Positions 1-6,016 of a DNA stretch of 8,219 nucleotides are shown here, one piece after another. Both the position numbers and the translations under genes were made by a program. The DNA is from Bacteroidota bacterium (GTDB taxonomy: Bacteria > Bacteroidota > Bacteroidia > Bacteroidales > UBA1556): assembly GCA_003973505.1 (NCBI GenBank), contig QNXT01000042.1, positions 1-8,219 of the forward strand. The letters run 5' to 3'. Under the pieces are notes generated by a model. The model did no database searches, was not told where the DNA came from, and saw nothing but the letters and a program-made list of their open reading frames with translations. The first letter of the stretch is position 1, and every line of letters begins with the position of its first letter.

Positions 1-2
1 CT

Positions 3-896
3 CAAGCAATTACTTCAGGAGAACTGGTTGCGGCGAGTGTCCTCAGCGGCAACCGAAATTTTGAAGGTCGGGTCAACCCGATGACCAAAGCCAACTATCT
101 GGCCAGTCCTCCGCTCGTCGTCGCCTTTGCATTGGCCGGGACGGTCGATTTCGACCCCGAGGTCGATCCGATCGGAACGGGCAACGACGGTGAACCGGTC
201 TTCCTGAAAGAACTGTGGCCGACTTCCGAAGAAGTTCAGGAAGTCATGAAAAGCAGTGTGACGCGCGAAATGTTCCAAAAACGTTACGAGAACGTGTTCG
301 ATTCCAATGCCACCTGGAATGCCATCAAAACGAGCGAAGGCGATCTGTATGACTGGGACCCCGAAAGCACCTACATCCAAGAGCCCCCGTTCCTTACCAG
401 CATGGGGGTCGAGGTCGAACCGCTTCAATCGATTTCGGGCGCCCGGTGCCTGGCCCTGTTGGGCGATTCGGTCACGACCGATCATATTTCACCTGCCGGC
501 GCCATCGCGATCGACAGTCCCGCCGGACAATATCTTCTTGAAAAAGGGGTCGAGCCTCGTGACTTTAACAGCTACGGGGCACGCCGAGGCAATCACCATG
601 TGATGATGCGTGGAACGTTTGCCAATATACGGATTCGCAATCTGCTGGCTCCCGGCACCGAAGGAGGCGTCACCACGTACCTGCCAACCGGCGAAAAAAT
701 GTGGATTTTTGATGCCGCGATGAAATATCAAGCGGACAACGTGCCGCTGGTTGTACTGGCTGGTACCGAATATGGTACAGGAAGCAGTCGTGATTGGGCA
801 GCCAAAGGCACATTGTTATTAGGTGTAAAAGCAGTACTCCGTTGGTTTGCGGTTTTATTACGTTCCACTGCAACCCACAAAAGTAGAAAACCATAG
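3..896 (+). CDS. acnA: Aconitate hydratase A (AcnA/IRP1 type), C-terminal part, truncated at both ends
   Basis: Aconitase interconverts citrate and isocitrate in the TCA cycle. The frame is open from base 3, upstream of the first ATG at 81, with family text [15 protein letters not shown] followed by [20 protein letters not shown], so the true start lies outside the window. Visible landmarks are [16 protein letters not shown] (about 468-515), the swivel-domain entry [19 protein letters not shown] (about 561-617) and the substrate-binding [14 protein letters not shown] (about 768-809) with its Ser-Ser-Arg. The Cys ligands of the 4Fe-4S cluster lie upstream, out of view. Homology holds to KAVL at base 839, where the family continues AESFERIHRSNLVGMG. 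Here the frame instead runs through about 18 unrelated residues to a TAG at 894-896, so roughly the last 100 residues are missing. G+C is much higher than in all other genes of the window. It is either a transferred and broken gene or a misjoined contig end. The family call is firm; its status as a gene of this genome is not. Confidence 0.85.
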   Translation, partial: QAITSGELVAASVLSGNRNFEGRVNPMTKANYLASPPLVVAFALAGTVDFDPEVDPIGTGNDGEPVFLKELWPTSEEVQEVMKSSVTREMFQKRYENVFDSNATWNAIKTSEGDLYDWDPESTYIQEPPFLTSMGVEVEPLQSISGARCLALLGDSVTTDHISPAGAIAIDSPAGQYLLEKGVEPRDFNSYGARRGNHHVMMRGTFANIRIRNLLAPGTEGGVTTYLPTGEKMWIFDAAMKYQADNVPLVVLAGTEYGTGSSRDWAAKGTLLLGVKAVLRWFAVLLRSTATHKSRKP

Positions 897-928
897 GTCA
901 AAGGGCTTATGGTTTTATATTTTTGTGG
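875..928. repeat. Long near-perfect hairpin (inverted repeat)
   Basis: Bases 875-885 (CCACAAAAGTA) pair with 918-928 (TATTTTTGTGG, one G-T), then one mismatch (886/917), then 887-895 (AAAACCATA) pair with 908-916 (TATGGTTTT). The loop is 12 bases. This gives about 20 pairs. It lies just after the point where aconitase homology ends and contains the accidental stop codon of that frame. Neither strand has a clear T-run directly after the stem, so it is not a textbook terminator. It could be the end of a mobile or repeated element, or a transcription end signal of a lost gene. Confidence 0.7.
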
Positions 929-1024
929 AAAAAATGTGGAGAGTTGATAAGTCAAACATTATAAATTGTGTAGGCAAAACAAAAGTGAAAGAGGATTTAT
1001 AGAGAAAGCCAAACCAAAAAATAG

Positions 1025-1032
1025 TACTTTTG
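1025..1032 (+). promoter_or_regulatory. Bacteroidota-type -7 promoter box for selD
   Basis: TACTTTTG matches the TAnnTTTG -7 consensus of Bacteroidota sigma-ABfr promoters. It lies 28 bases before the selD ATG, which would leave a leader of about 20 bases. I see no clear TTTG -33 element at the expected distance upstream; only a weak TTTA is present near 996-999. Confidence 0.6.
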
Positions 1033-1060
1033 CCCGCCAAATATTAATACACTTTAGAAT

Positions 1061-2101
1061 ATGAATATTCCAGAAATAAAAATGACGCAATACAGCCATG
1101 GTGCAGGTTGCGGATGCAAGATATCTCCCAAATCATTAACAACCATTTTGCAAACAAAGATTGAGCAAGTAGGTGTAGAAAATCTTATTGTTGGTAACGA
1201 TACGCGTGACGATGCTGCGGTTTATGACTTAGGAAATGGTATGGGAATTATCAGTACTACGGATTTCTTTTTGCCCATAGTTGACGATCCATTTGATTTT
1301 GGTAAAATTGCGGCAACCAATGCCATTAGCGATATTTACGCCATGGGTGGAAAACCTTTGATGGCTATTGCGATTCTTGGTTGGCCTATTGATAAACTCT
1401 CTAATGAAGTGGCAAATCAGGTGGTTGAAGGCGGTCGTGAGATTTGTCGCCAAGCGGGAATTCCTTTGGCCGGTGGTCATAGTATCGATAATCCGGAGCC
1501 TCTTTTTGGATTGGCTGTCACAGGAATTGTGGAGTTGAGCAAGCTGAAACGTAATGATGAAGCCAAGCCAGGTAGTCGTTTGTTTTTGACCAAGCCTTTG
1601 GGTGTGGGAATACTTTCAACTGCTCAAAAGAATGGAAAGCTAAAACCGGAGCATGCTGATATTGCACCAGCTTCGATGATGAAACTTAATAAAATTGGAC
1701 AGGAACTCTCCCAAATGGAAGGCGTTTCAGCTATTACTGATGTTACAGGTTTTGGCCTTTTAGGTCATTTGCTCGAAGTATGCGAAGGTAGCAATGTGGG
1801 TGCAGTAATCAATTATGATAAGGTGCCTGTTTTTCCTGAAGTTCAAGAATATATCGAAATGAAACAAGTGCCAGGTGGAACTAAACGCAATTGGCAAAGT
1901 TATGGAGAACATGCTGATTTGGCTGAGCCTGAAATGCGAACCATATTATGCGATGCCCAAACCAGTGGCGGTTTATTGATTGCTGTTTCGGAAGAGTTTG
2001 TACCTGCTGTAAAACAAATGCTTGAAGATGAAGGCTTATTCAGTGGTGAGATAGGGTATTTAACGGAATATAATGGCGGAAAACGCATTATTGTGAAATA
2101 G
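1061..2101 (+). CDS. selD: Selenide, water dikinase (selenophosphate synthase)
   Basis: SelD makes monoselenophosphate from selenide and ATP. This is the selenium donor for selenocysteine synthesis and for 2-selenouridine in tRNA. The 346-residue product is full length for the family and closely follows E. coli Sel[17 protein letters not shown] at residues 9-24, [72 protein letters not shown] and a late [10 protein letters not shown]. The catalytic pair is present as Cys17 and Lys20, the same numbers as in E. coli; codon 17 is TGC, so this is a Cys form, not a selenocysteine form. The start at 1061 fits the promoter at 1025; a second in-frame ATG at 1082 (Met8) sits just before TQYSHG and cannot be excluded. 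No other selenium gene lies in the window, so whether it feeds selenocysteine or selenouridine cannot be told. The aconitase fragment on its left is not an evident partner. Confidence 0.97.
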   Translation: MNIPEIKMTQYSHGAGCGCKISPKSLTTILQTKIEQVGVENLIVGNDTRDDAAVYDLGNGMGIISTTDFFLPIVDDPFDFGKIAATNAISDIYAMGGKPLMAIAILGWPIDKLSNEVANQVVEGGREICRQAGIPLAGGHSIDNPEPLFGLAVTGIVELSKLKRNDEAKPGSRLFLTKPLGVGILSTAQKNGKLKPEHADIAPASMMKLNKIGQELSQMEGVSAITDVTGFGLLGHLLEVCEGSNVGAVINYDKVPVFPEVQEYIEMKQVPGGTKRNWQSYGEHADLAEPEMRTILCDAQTSGGLLIAVSEEFVPAVKQMLEDEGLFSGEIGYLTEYNGGKRIIVK

Positions 2102-2193
2102 TTTTTTTGTATCAAATCATTTTCTTTAAGAAATTTTATTCTTCATAAGCCCAAGTGTCAAATCATTGGTAAAGAATTAAATATCAATTTTTC

Positions 2194-2320
2194 CTTTGTG
2201 AACCTTTGCGCCTTCTCTACCTTCGGAAGACAGGTTTGTGATTCTTTGTGGTATAGTCTCGTTATAATTGCAAATAATTATTACACAGAGTTACTCAAAG
2301 AAGCACAAAGTAACACAAAG
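2194..2320. repeat. Ladder of CTTTGTG / CACAAAG heptamers at 10-base steps, inverted arms
   Basis: The left arm has CTTTGTG at 2194, CTTTGCG at 2204, GTTTGTG at 2234 and CTTTGTG at 2244. The right arm has the complementary CACAGAG at 2284, CTCAAAG at 2294, CACAAAG at 2304 and CACAAAG at 2314. Within each arm the units are spaced by exact multiples of 10 bases. Outer units 2194-2200 and 2314-2320 are perfect complements. Between the left units sits CTTCGGAAG (2221-2229), a small palindrome. The whole looks like a palindromic intergenic repeat, possibly a non-autonomous element. CACAGAGTTACACAGAG-like strings recur between genes in many Bacteroidota (recollection, not checked here). Confidence 0.65.
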
Positions 2321-2381
2321 CTTATAAAAAGTATCATAAACCTTTATCAATACTATGGTTCATCATGTTGAATAGTAACTA

Positions 2382-2399
2382 GTTTTTTTATAAAAAAAC
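2382..2399. repeat. 18-base perfect A/T palindrome
   Basis: GTTTTTTTATAAAAAAAC is a perfect palindrome: G, seven T, AT, seven A, C. As RNA it would be a weak A-U hairpin, and it lacks the G+C stem of an intrinsic terminator. It may simply be a low-complexity site or a bend. Confidence 0.5.
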
Positions 2400-2411
2400 A
2401 TTTTCAGATTG

Positions 2412-2478
2412 AATCCGTTTATCAATCATCGAAAGCATGTCCCTGTGACCTTGACTTTTGATTTTAGATAAGCGGATT
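2412..2478. repeat. Inverted repeat upstream of the DUF4834/yfhO promoter
   Basis: AATCCGTTTATC (2412-2423) pairs with GATAAGCGGATT (2467-2478) over 12 positions with one G-T. Inside, AATCA (2424-2428) can pair with TGATT (2459-2463) across a three-base bulge, and GTCCCTGTGAC (2439-2449) could form a small apical hairpin. The element ends only 7 bases before the proposed -7 box, so it lies upstream of the predicted start of transcription and would act as DNA (operator-like) unless transcription starts earlier. Confidence 0.5.
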
Positions 2479-2485
2479 TATTGTA

Positions 2486-2493
2486 TATATTCG
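2486..2493 (+). promoter_or_regulatory. Probable -7 box for the DUF4834-yfhO operon
   Basis: TATATTCG differs from TAnnTTTG at one position and lies 26 bases before the ATG at 2519, a spacing like that at selD and at the last gene. No strong -33 element is visible. Confidence 0.45.
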
Positions 2494-2518
2494 CATAATT
2501 ATAATTGAATAAAAAGCT

Positions 2519-2779
2519 ATGTTTAAAGTATTATGGATAATTCTTCTTATATATCTATTCTTTAGATTGTTAACAAGAACACTATTTCCATTTCTTGCGC
2601 GTAATTACGTAAAGAAAGCCCAAGAAAAATTTTATCAACAGAACCCACATATTAATCCTGAGGAAGCGAAAAAACGAGAAGGAGAAGTTAAAATTAAATC
2701 AAAGCCTAAAGCCCAAAGTAAATCAAAAGAAGAGCTTGGCGATTATGTGGACTTTGAGGAGATAGAAGAGGATAAGTAG
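2519..2779 (+). CDS. DUF4834 family small membrane protein
   Basis: An 86-residue protein of unknown function. Residues 1-25 form one hydrophobic segment (FKVLWIILLIYLFFRLL, then a second short run TLFPFLA). A basic and polar stretch follows (YVKKAQEKFYQQNPHINPEEAKKREGEV in outline), then a Lys-rich linker KIKSKPKAQSKSK and an acidic end GDYVDFEEIEED. This plan, with the EGEVKI and GDYVDFEEI motifs, is typical of the DUF4834 family of Bacteroidota. The protein is probably anchored in the inner membrane with a charged cytoplasmic tail. It lies 40 bases before the yfhO gene on the same strand with no promoter apparent between them, and I recall the two families being neighbours in other Bacteroidota. 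Its job is unknown; the pairing suggests a helper of the YfhO protein (inference). Confidence 0.8.
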   Translation: MFKVLWIILLIYLFFRLLTRTLFPFLARNYVKKAQEKFYQQNPHINPEEAKKREGEVKIKSKPKAQSKSKEELGDYVDFEEIEEDK

Positions 2780-2819
2780 TTTATTAAATGGTATATACAC
2801 AAGTGTTAAAAACATATTT

Positions 2820-5540
2820 ATGAAAAATATTAATTTTAAAAATCTCGTTCCATATATAGCCGGGATTTTGATTTTCTTAGCAATCACTGTCTTTTATTTT
2901 GGCCCTCTTTTTCAAGGGAAACAATTAAAACAAGGGGATATCATCAATCATAAAGGGATGTCGAAGGAAATTGTTGACTTTCGTAAATCACATCCAGGTG
3001 AGGAGCCGCTTTGGACCAATTCGATGTTTGGCGGAATGCCAGCCTACCAAATCTCTGTAGCTTATACTTCCAATCTTGTAAAGTATGTAGATGCCTATAT
3101 TTTCCGTTTGCATTTGCCTCGTCCTGCCGATTATTTTTTCTTGTATATGGTGGGATTTTTTATTCTTTTACTAGTGCTTGGAGTTGACCCCTGGTTGAGT
3201 GTCGTCGGGGCTATTGCCTTTGCCTTTTCCTCCTATTTTATCATAATTCTTGAGGCAGGGCATAATTCAAAAGCGCATGCTATTGGCTATATGGCTCCTG
3301 TTTTAGCCTTTGTTATTTATACATTTCGAACAAAAAAATATTTATTGGGAGGGGTGCTGTTTTCTTTCTTTATGGCCTTGGAGCTAAATGCTAATCACCC
3401 TCAAATTACGTATTATCTTGGACTTATTATCCTTATTTATGGAATTAGTGAGTTTGTTGCTGCTATACGCGAAAAGCAATTGCCTCATTTTGCAAAAACA
3501 ATTGGCGTTCTGGTGATTGGGTTGGTGTTGGCTTTGGGTACCAATTTAGGAAATTATTGGACTACCTTGGAATACTCACCGCAAACCATCCGGGGAAAGT
3601 CTGAATTATCATTCGATCATCATGTGAAATCGGCAGGTTTGGATCGTGATTATGCTACGCAATGGAGTTATGGAAAGGCTGAAACGGCCACGCTTTTAGT
3701 TCCCAATGCAAATGGTGGTGGAAGTATTCCACTGGGAAGCTATGCCAAAGATGAAGTGGCAAAAGTGAATCCACAGTTTCGTCAGAATGTAGCTCAGTTT
3801 GGAAGTTATTTTGGCGATCAGCCCTTTACCTCCGGACCTGTGTATGTGGGAGCGATTGTGGTATTCCTATTTGTCTTGGGTCTATTCATTTTAAAAGGAC
3901 GTTTTAAATGGGTTTTATTCGCCGCCACTTTATTGTCTATTTTCCTCTCTTGGGGGCATAATATGATGTGGTTTACCAATCTTTTCTTCGATTATTTGCC
4001 AGCCTATAATAAGTTTCGAACCGTTTCGATGACTTTAGTAATTGCCCAGTTGACCATGGCATTAATGGCATTTTTAACGCTAAATGAAGTATTGAAAAAT
4101 CCTAATGTGATTAAGGAGAAATCCAAAGAGTTTTATATTGCATTTGGTTTAACAGGTGGTCTGGCTTTGGTTTTCTATATTATGCCAAATATGTTTTTCG
4201 ACTTTTTAAGCAGCCGTGAGTTAAATCAATTGGCAGACTTACAAACGCAGCAACCAAAATCAGCAGCTTTATATCAGCAGTTGTTTGACGATGTGGCCAA
4301 TGTACGAATGAGCTTATTCAAGTCGGATGCCATGCGTAGTTTTATATTGATTCTTTTATCTGCTGCTGGCCTTTTCCTTTATGGTTTAAAGAAAATTCCG
4401 AAAGCAGCCCTTATTGGAGTGATTGGCGTTTTAGTGCTTATCGATATGGTTCCTGTGGATAAACGCTACTTGAAAGATGATGATTTTAAACGTCAGAATT
4501 TCAATGCCAAGCCTTATGCTATGTCTCGTGCCGATTATGAAATACTTCAAGATAAAGAGCTGGACTTCCGTGTTTTTAATGTGACTGTTAGTCCTTTTAA
4601 TGATGCTTCTACTTCCTATTTTCATAAATCAATTGGTGGATATCATGGAGCGAAACTACGCCGTTATCAAGATATTATTGAGCATCATTTGAGCAAAAAT
4701 AATATGGAGGTAATCAATATGTTGAATACCAAATATTTTATTGTAAAAGGACCAAAAGGACCTATGGCACAACGTAATCCTGGAGCAATGGGGCCTGCTT
4801 GGTTTGTGCATTATATTAAGTGGGTTCCTAGTCCCGATCAGGAGATTATCCATTTGGGAAATGTGCTTGCAATAAAGACATTGGTTTTAGATGATAATGT
4901 GAAAGTTTTTGGCCGTGCCATGGAGGCACTTGATACGATTTTGCAAACAACGGATATTGTCGTTGGAAATCAAAAAATTGATTTGTCGAGATATGATTTG
5001 AAGCAAGGAGTGAATTATGTTTTTGGAAATGATCCTACTAATACGGATAGCAATTTCATTGATTTAAGTTCAACTGCAGCTGGTAAAATGTTGCAAGAAA
5101 AGCAGTTTGAAGCCAAGCTGATATTTAGTTTTAATCTAGCACAAGCGGCAATTGTCGATAAGCGTTTTAAGACTTATTTTGGTGATTTCGATTTTACTTT
5201 TGACCCAAAAGCAAGCATTAAATTAGTGCATTATCAGGCCAATTACTTGAAGTATGAAACCGATGCAAGATCAGATCAATTGGCTGTTTTTTCAGAGATC
5301 TATTATAAAAATGGCTGGGATGCTTTTATAGATGGTAAAAAAGTGGATTATGCTCGTGCTGATTATATTCTTCGTGCAATGAAAATTCCGGCAGGCAAAC
5401 ATGTGGTGGAGTTTCGTTTCGAACCTAGCTCTTATAAAATAGGAAAAACCGTTTCAATGATTTCATCACTGCTTTTGTTATTGCTTGTTATTGGTGGAGG
5501 GTATTGGAGTTTTTTTAGAAAAAAGACTTCTGATTCTTGA
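2820..5540 (+). CDS. YfhO family polytopic membrane protein
   Basis: A 906-residue integral membrane protein. After TM1 (about residues 12-31) comes a loop with GKQLKQGDIINHKGMSKEI and WTNSMFGGMPAYQIS, which is characteristic of the YfhO family (PF09586). Asp40 in this loop sits where GT-C fold glycosyltransferases often carry their catalytic acid (inference). Further hydrophobic segments occur near 106-121, 127-143, 154-169, 176-188, 197-214, 225-241, 342-358, 363-377, 402-420, 436-455, 506-521 and 527-543. A long soluble part follows (about 550-865), then the family-typical NGWDAFIDGKK and PAGKHVVEFRFEP, and a last TM at about 876-897. Bacillus YfhO takes part in glycosylating lipoteichoic acid; the substrate in Bacteroidota is not known, and a role in envelope glycan transfer is inference. 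The stop codon lies in a TGATT-rich stretch leading into the inverted repeat at 5553, so the extreme C-terminus may have been altered by the neighbouring insertion. Confidence 0.9.
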   Translation: MKNINFKNLVPYIAGILIFLAITVFYFGPLFQGKQLKQGDIINHKGMSKEIVDFRKSHPGEEPLWTNSMFGGMPAYQISVAYTSNLVKYVDAYIFRLHLPRPADYFFLYMVGFFILLLVLGVDPWLSVVGAIAFAFSSYFIIILEAGHNSKAHAIGYMAPVLAFVIYTFRTKKYLLGGVLFSFFMALELNANHPQITYYLGLIILIYGISEFVAAIREKQLPHFAKTIGVLVIGLVLALGTNLGNYWTTLEYSPQTIRGKSELSFDHHVKSAGLDRDYATQWSYGKAETATLLVPNANGGGSIPLGSYAKDEVAKVNPQFRQNVAQFGSYFGDQPFTSGPVYVGAIVVFLFVLGLFILKGRFKWVLFAATLLSIFLSWGHNMMWFTNLFFDYLPAYNKFRTVSMTLVIAQLTMALMAFLTLNEVLKNPNVIKEKSKEFYIAFGLTGGLALVFYIMPNMFFDFLSSRELNQLADLQTQQPKSAALYQQLFDDVANVRMSLFKSDAMRSFILILLSAAGLFLYGLKKIPKAALIGVIGVLVLIDMVPVDKRYLKDDDFKRQNFNAKPYAMSRADYEILQDKELDFRVFNVTVSPFNDASTSYFHKSIGGYHGAKLRRYQDIIEHHLSKNNMEVINMLNTKYFIVKGPKGPMAQRNPGAMGPAWFVHYIKWVPSPDQEIIHLGNVLAIKTLVLDDNVKVFGRAMEALDTILQTTDIVVGNQKIDLSRYDLKQGVNYVFGNDPTNTDSNFIDLSSTAAGKMLQEKQFEAKLIFSFNLAQAAIVDKRFKTYFGDFDFTFDPKASIKLVHYQANYLKYETDARSDQLAVFSEIYYKNGWDAFIDGKKVDYARADYILRAMKIPAGKHVVEFRFEPSSYKIGKTVSMISSLLLLLLVIGGGYWSFFRKKTSDS

Positions 5541-5552
5541 TTTTAGAATATA

Positions 5553-5570
5553 GATTTTTGATTTGTCCTT
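5553..5570 (+). repeat. Left inverted repeat bounding the four-helix-bundle gene
   Basis: GATTTTTGATTTGTCCTT is the reverse complement of the right-hand copy at 5966-5986, apart from a three-base AAT insertion there. It begins 13 bases after the yfhO stop and 57 bases before the four-helix ATG. A looser TGATTCTTGATTTTAG just outside (5531-5546) echoes the same TGATT theme. Confidence 0.75.
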
Positions 5571-5597
5571 CGCATTATAATTTTATTATTTATAAAA

Positions 5598-5609
5598 ACG
5601 AAAGTTCGT
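5598..5609 (+). promoter_or_regulatory. Small hairpin directly before the four-helix start codon
   Basis: ACGAA-AG-TTCGT forms a five-pair stem with a two-base loop and ends at the base before the ATG at 5610. Such a position could affect ribosome access. It is short and may be chance. Confidence 0.35.
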
Positions 5610-5966
5610 ATGACTTCAAGTGAATTGGAAGAGCGCTTAATTGATTTTGCAGTTTTGATGCTAAACATTGTAAAATTGTTGCCTGATGATGCTGCTGGAA
5701 AGGTTTTGAAATTTCAATTAGCTAAATCGGGCACATCACCTGCATTAAACTATGGTGAGGCTCGAAGTGCGGAATCGAAAAGAGATTTTATTCACAAAGT
5801 TAAAGTGGTCAATAAAGAATTGCGCGAAAGTCATATTAATTTACGGATTATTAAAAAATCAGAAATGCTTACTGACCCCATATTGGATCAAGCGATAGAA
5901 GAGGCAAATGAATTAATTTCAATATTTACAGCAACCATTAAATCAAGTAGTAAAACTTCATCTTAA
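5610..5966 (+). CDS. Four-helix bundle protein (23S rRNA intervening-sequence protein family)
   Basis: A 118-residue, almost wholly helical protein with no signal peptide or membrane segment, so cytoplasmic. The pattern LERLIDFAVLMLNIVKLLP, then KFQLAKSGTSPALNYGEARSA, then DFIHKVKVVNKELRESHINLRII matches the four-helix-bundle family (PF05635/TIGR02436). The R/KSGTS..NY.EA turn and DFIHK-KELRES helix are its hallmarks. The family is named for open reading frames inside 23S rRNA intervening sequences of Leptospira and Coxiella, but many Bacteroidota carry free-standing copies between protein genes. A cyclic pentamer has been reported for a homologue (recollection). The molecular function is unknown. 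The usual length is about 115-130 residues, so it is complete. It sits between yfhO and a glycosyltransferase, enclosed by inverted repeats (5553-5570 and 5966-5986), and the TAA stop overlaps the right repeat by one base. I infer a small mobile or transferable unit. Confidence 0.88.
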   Translation: MTSSELEERLIDFAVLMLNIVKLLPDDAAGKVLKFQLAKSGTSPALNYGEARSAESKRDFIHKVKVVNKELRESHINLRIIKKSEMLTDPILDQAIEEANELISIFTATIKSSSKTSS

Positions 5967-5986
5967 AGGACAATAAATCAAAAATC
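5966..5986 (-). repeat. Right inverted repeat bounding the four-helix-bundle gene
   Basis: AAGGAC (5966-5971), then AAT, then AAATCAAAAATC (5975-5986). The first and last blocks are exact reverse complements of GTCCTT (5565-5570) and GATTTTTGATTT (5553-5564). It starts on the last base of the four-helix stop codon. Confidence 0.75.
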
Positions 5987-6014
5987 AAACATCAAAAATC
6001 AAACATCAAAAATC
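5980..6014 (+). repeat. 14-base tandem repeat abutting the glycosyltransferase start
   Basis: The unit AAAAATCAAACATC occurs at 5980-5993 and 5994-6007, with a partial third copy AAAAATC at 6008-6014. It overlaps the right inverted repeat of the four-helix unit and ends two bases before the next ATG, so it forms the whole leader of the glycosyltransferase gene. It is A-rich and unstructured, which may suit initiation in a phylum that rarely uses Shine-Dalgarno pairing. Confidence 0.75.
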
Positions 6015-6016
6015 CC

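Larger units (their letters stand above)
2102..2518. other. Non-coding stretch between selD and the DUF4834 gene
   Basis: This 417-base A+T-rich gap has no credible gene. It holds a short direct repeat TCAAATCATT (2112-2121 and 2158-2167), the repeat element at 2194-2320, an 18-base palindrome at 2382-2399, an inverted repeat at 2412-2478 and a probable promoter at 2486-2493. I see no convincing terminator for selD. Confidence 0.7.

Noticed and set aside
15..485. Long open frame on the minus strand opposite the aconitase fragment
   Set aside because: It is the antisense shadow of a G+C-rich coding region; the plus frame has clear aconitase motifs and the minus product resembles nothing.
875..928. 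Hairpin as a rho-independent terminator
   Set aside because: The stem is A/T-rich and is followed by an A-run on the plus strand and by mixed sequence on the minus strand, not by T residues. I kept it only as an inverted repeat.
670..955. Two overlapping minus-strand frames across the aconitase breakpoint
   Set aside because: They cross the breakpoint and the hairpin, show no family motif and have no start context; probably spurious translations of the repeat.
1109..1120. Selenocysteine codon in the SelD active site
   Set aside because: Codons 17 and 19 are both TGC, so both are ordinary cysteines; no in-frame TGA is present.
2382..2399. A/T palindrome as a two-way terminator of selD
   Set aside because: It lies 280 bases beyond selD and its stem has a single G-C pair; too weak to call.
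5610..5966. Four-helix-bundle protein as an antitoxin or toxin of a two-gene module
   Set aside because: There is no partner gene within the repeats, and the neighbours are envelope genes; the family match is to intervening-sequence proteins.
5980..6014. CRISPR-like array
   Set aside because: The units are 14 bases and directly adjoin with no spacers, and there are only two and a half copies.
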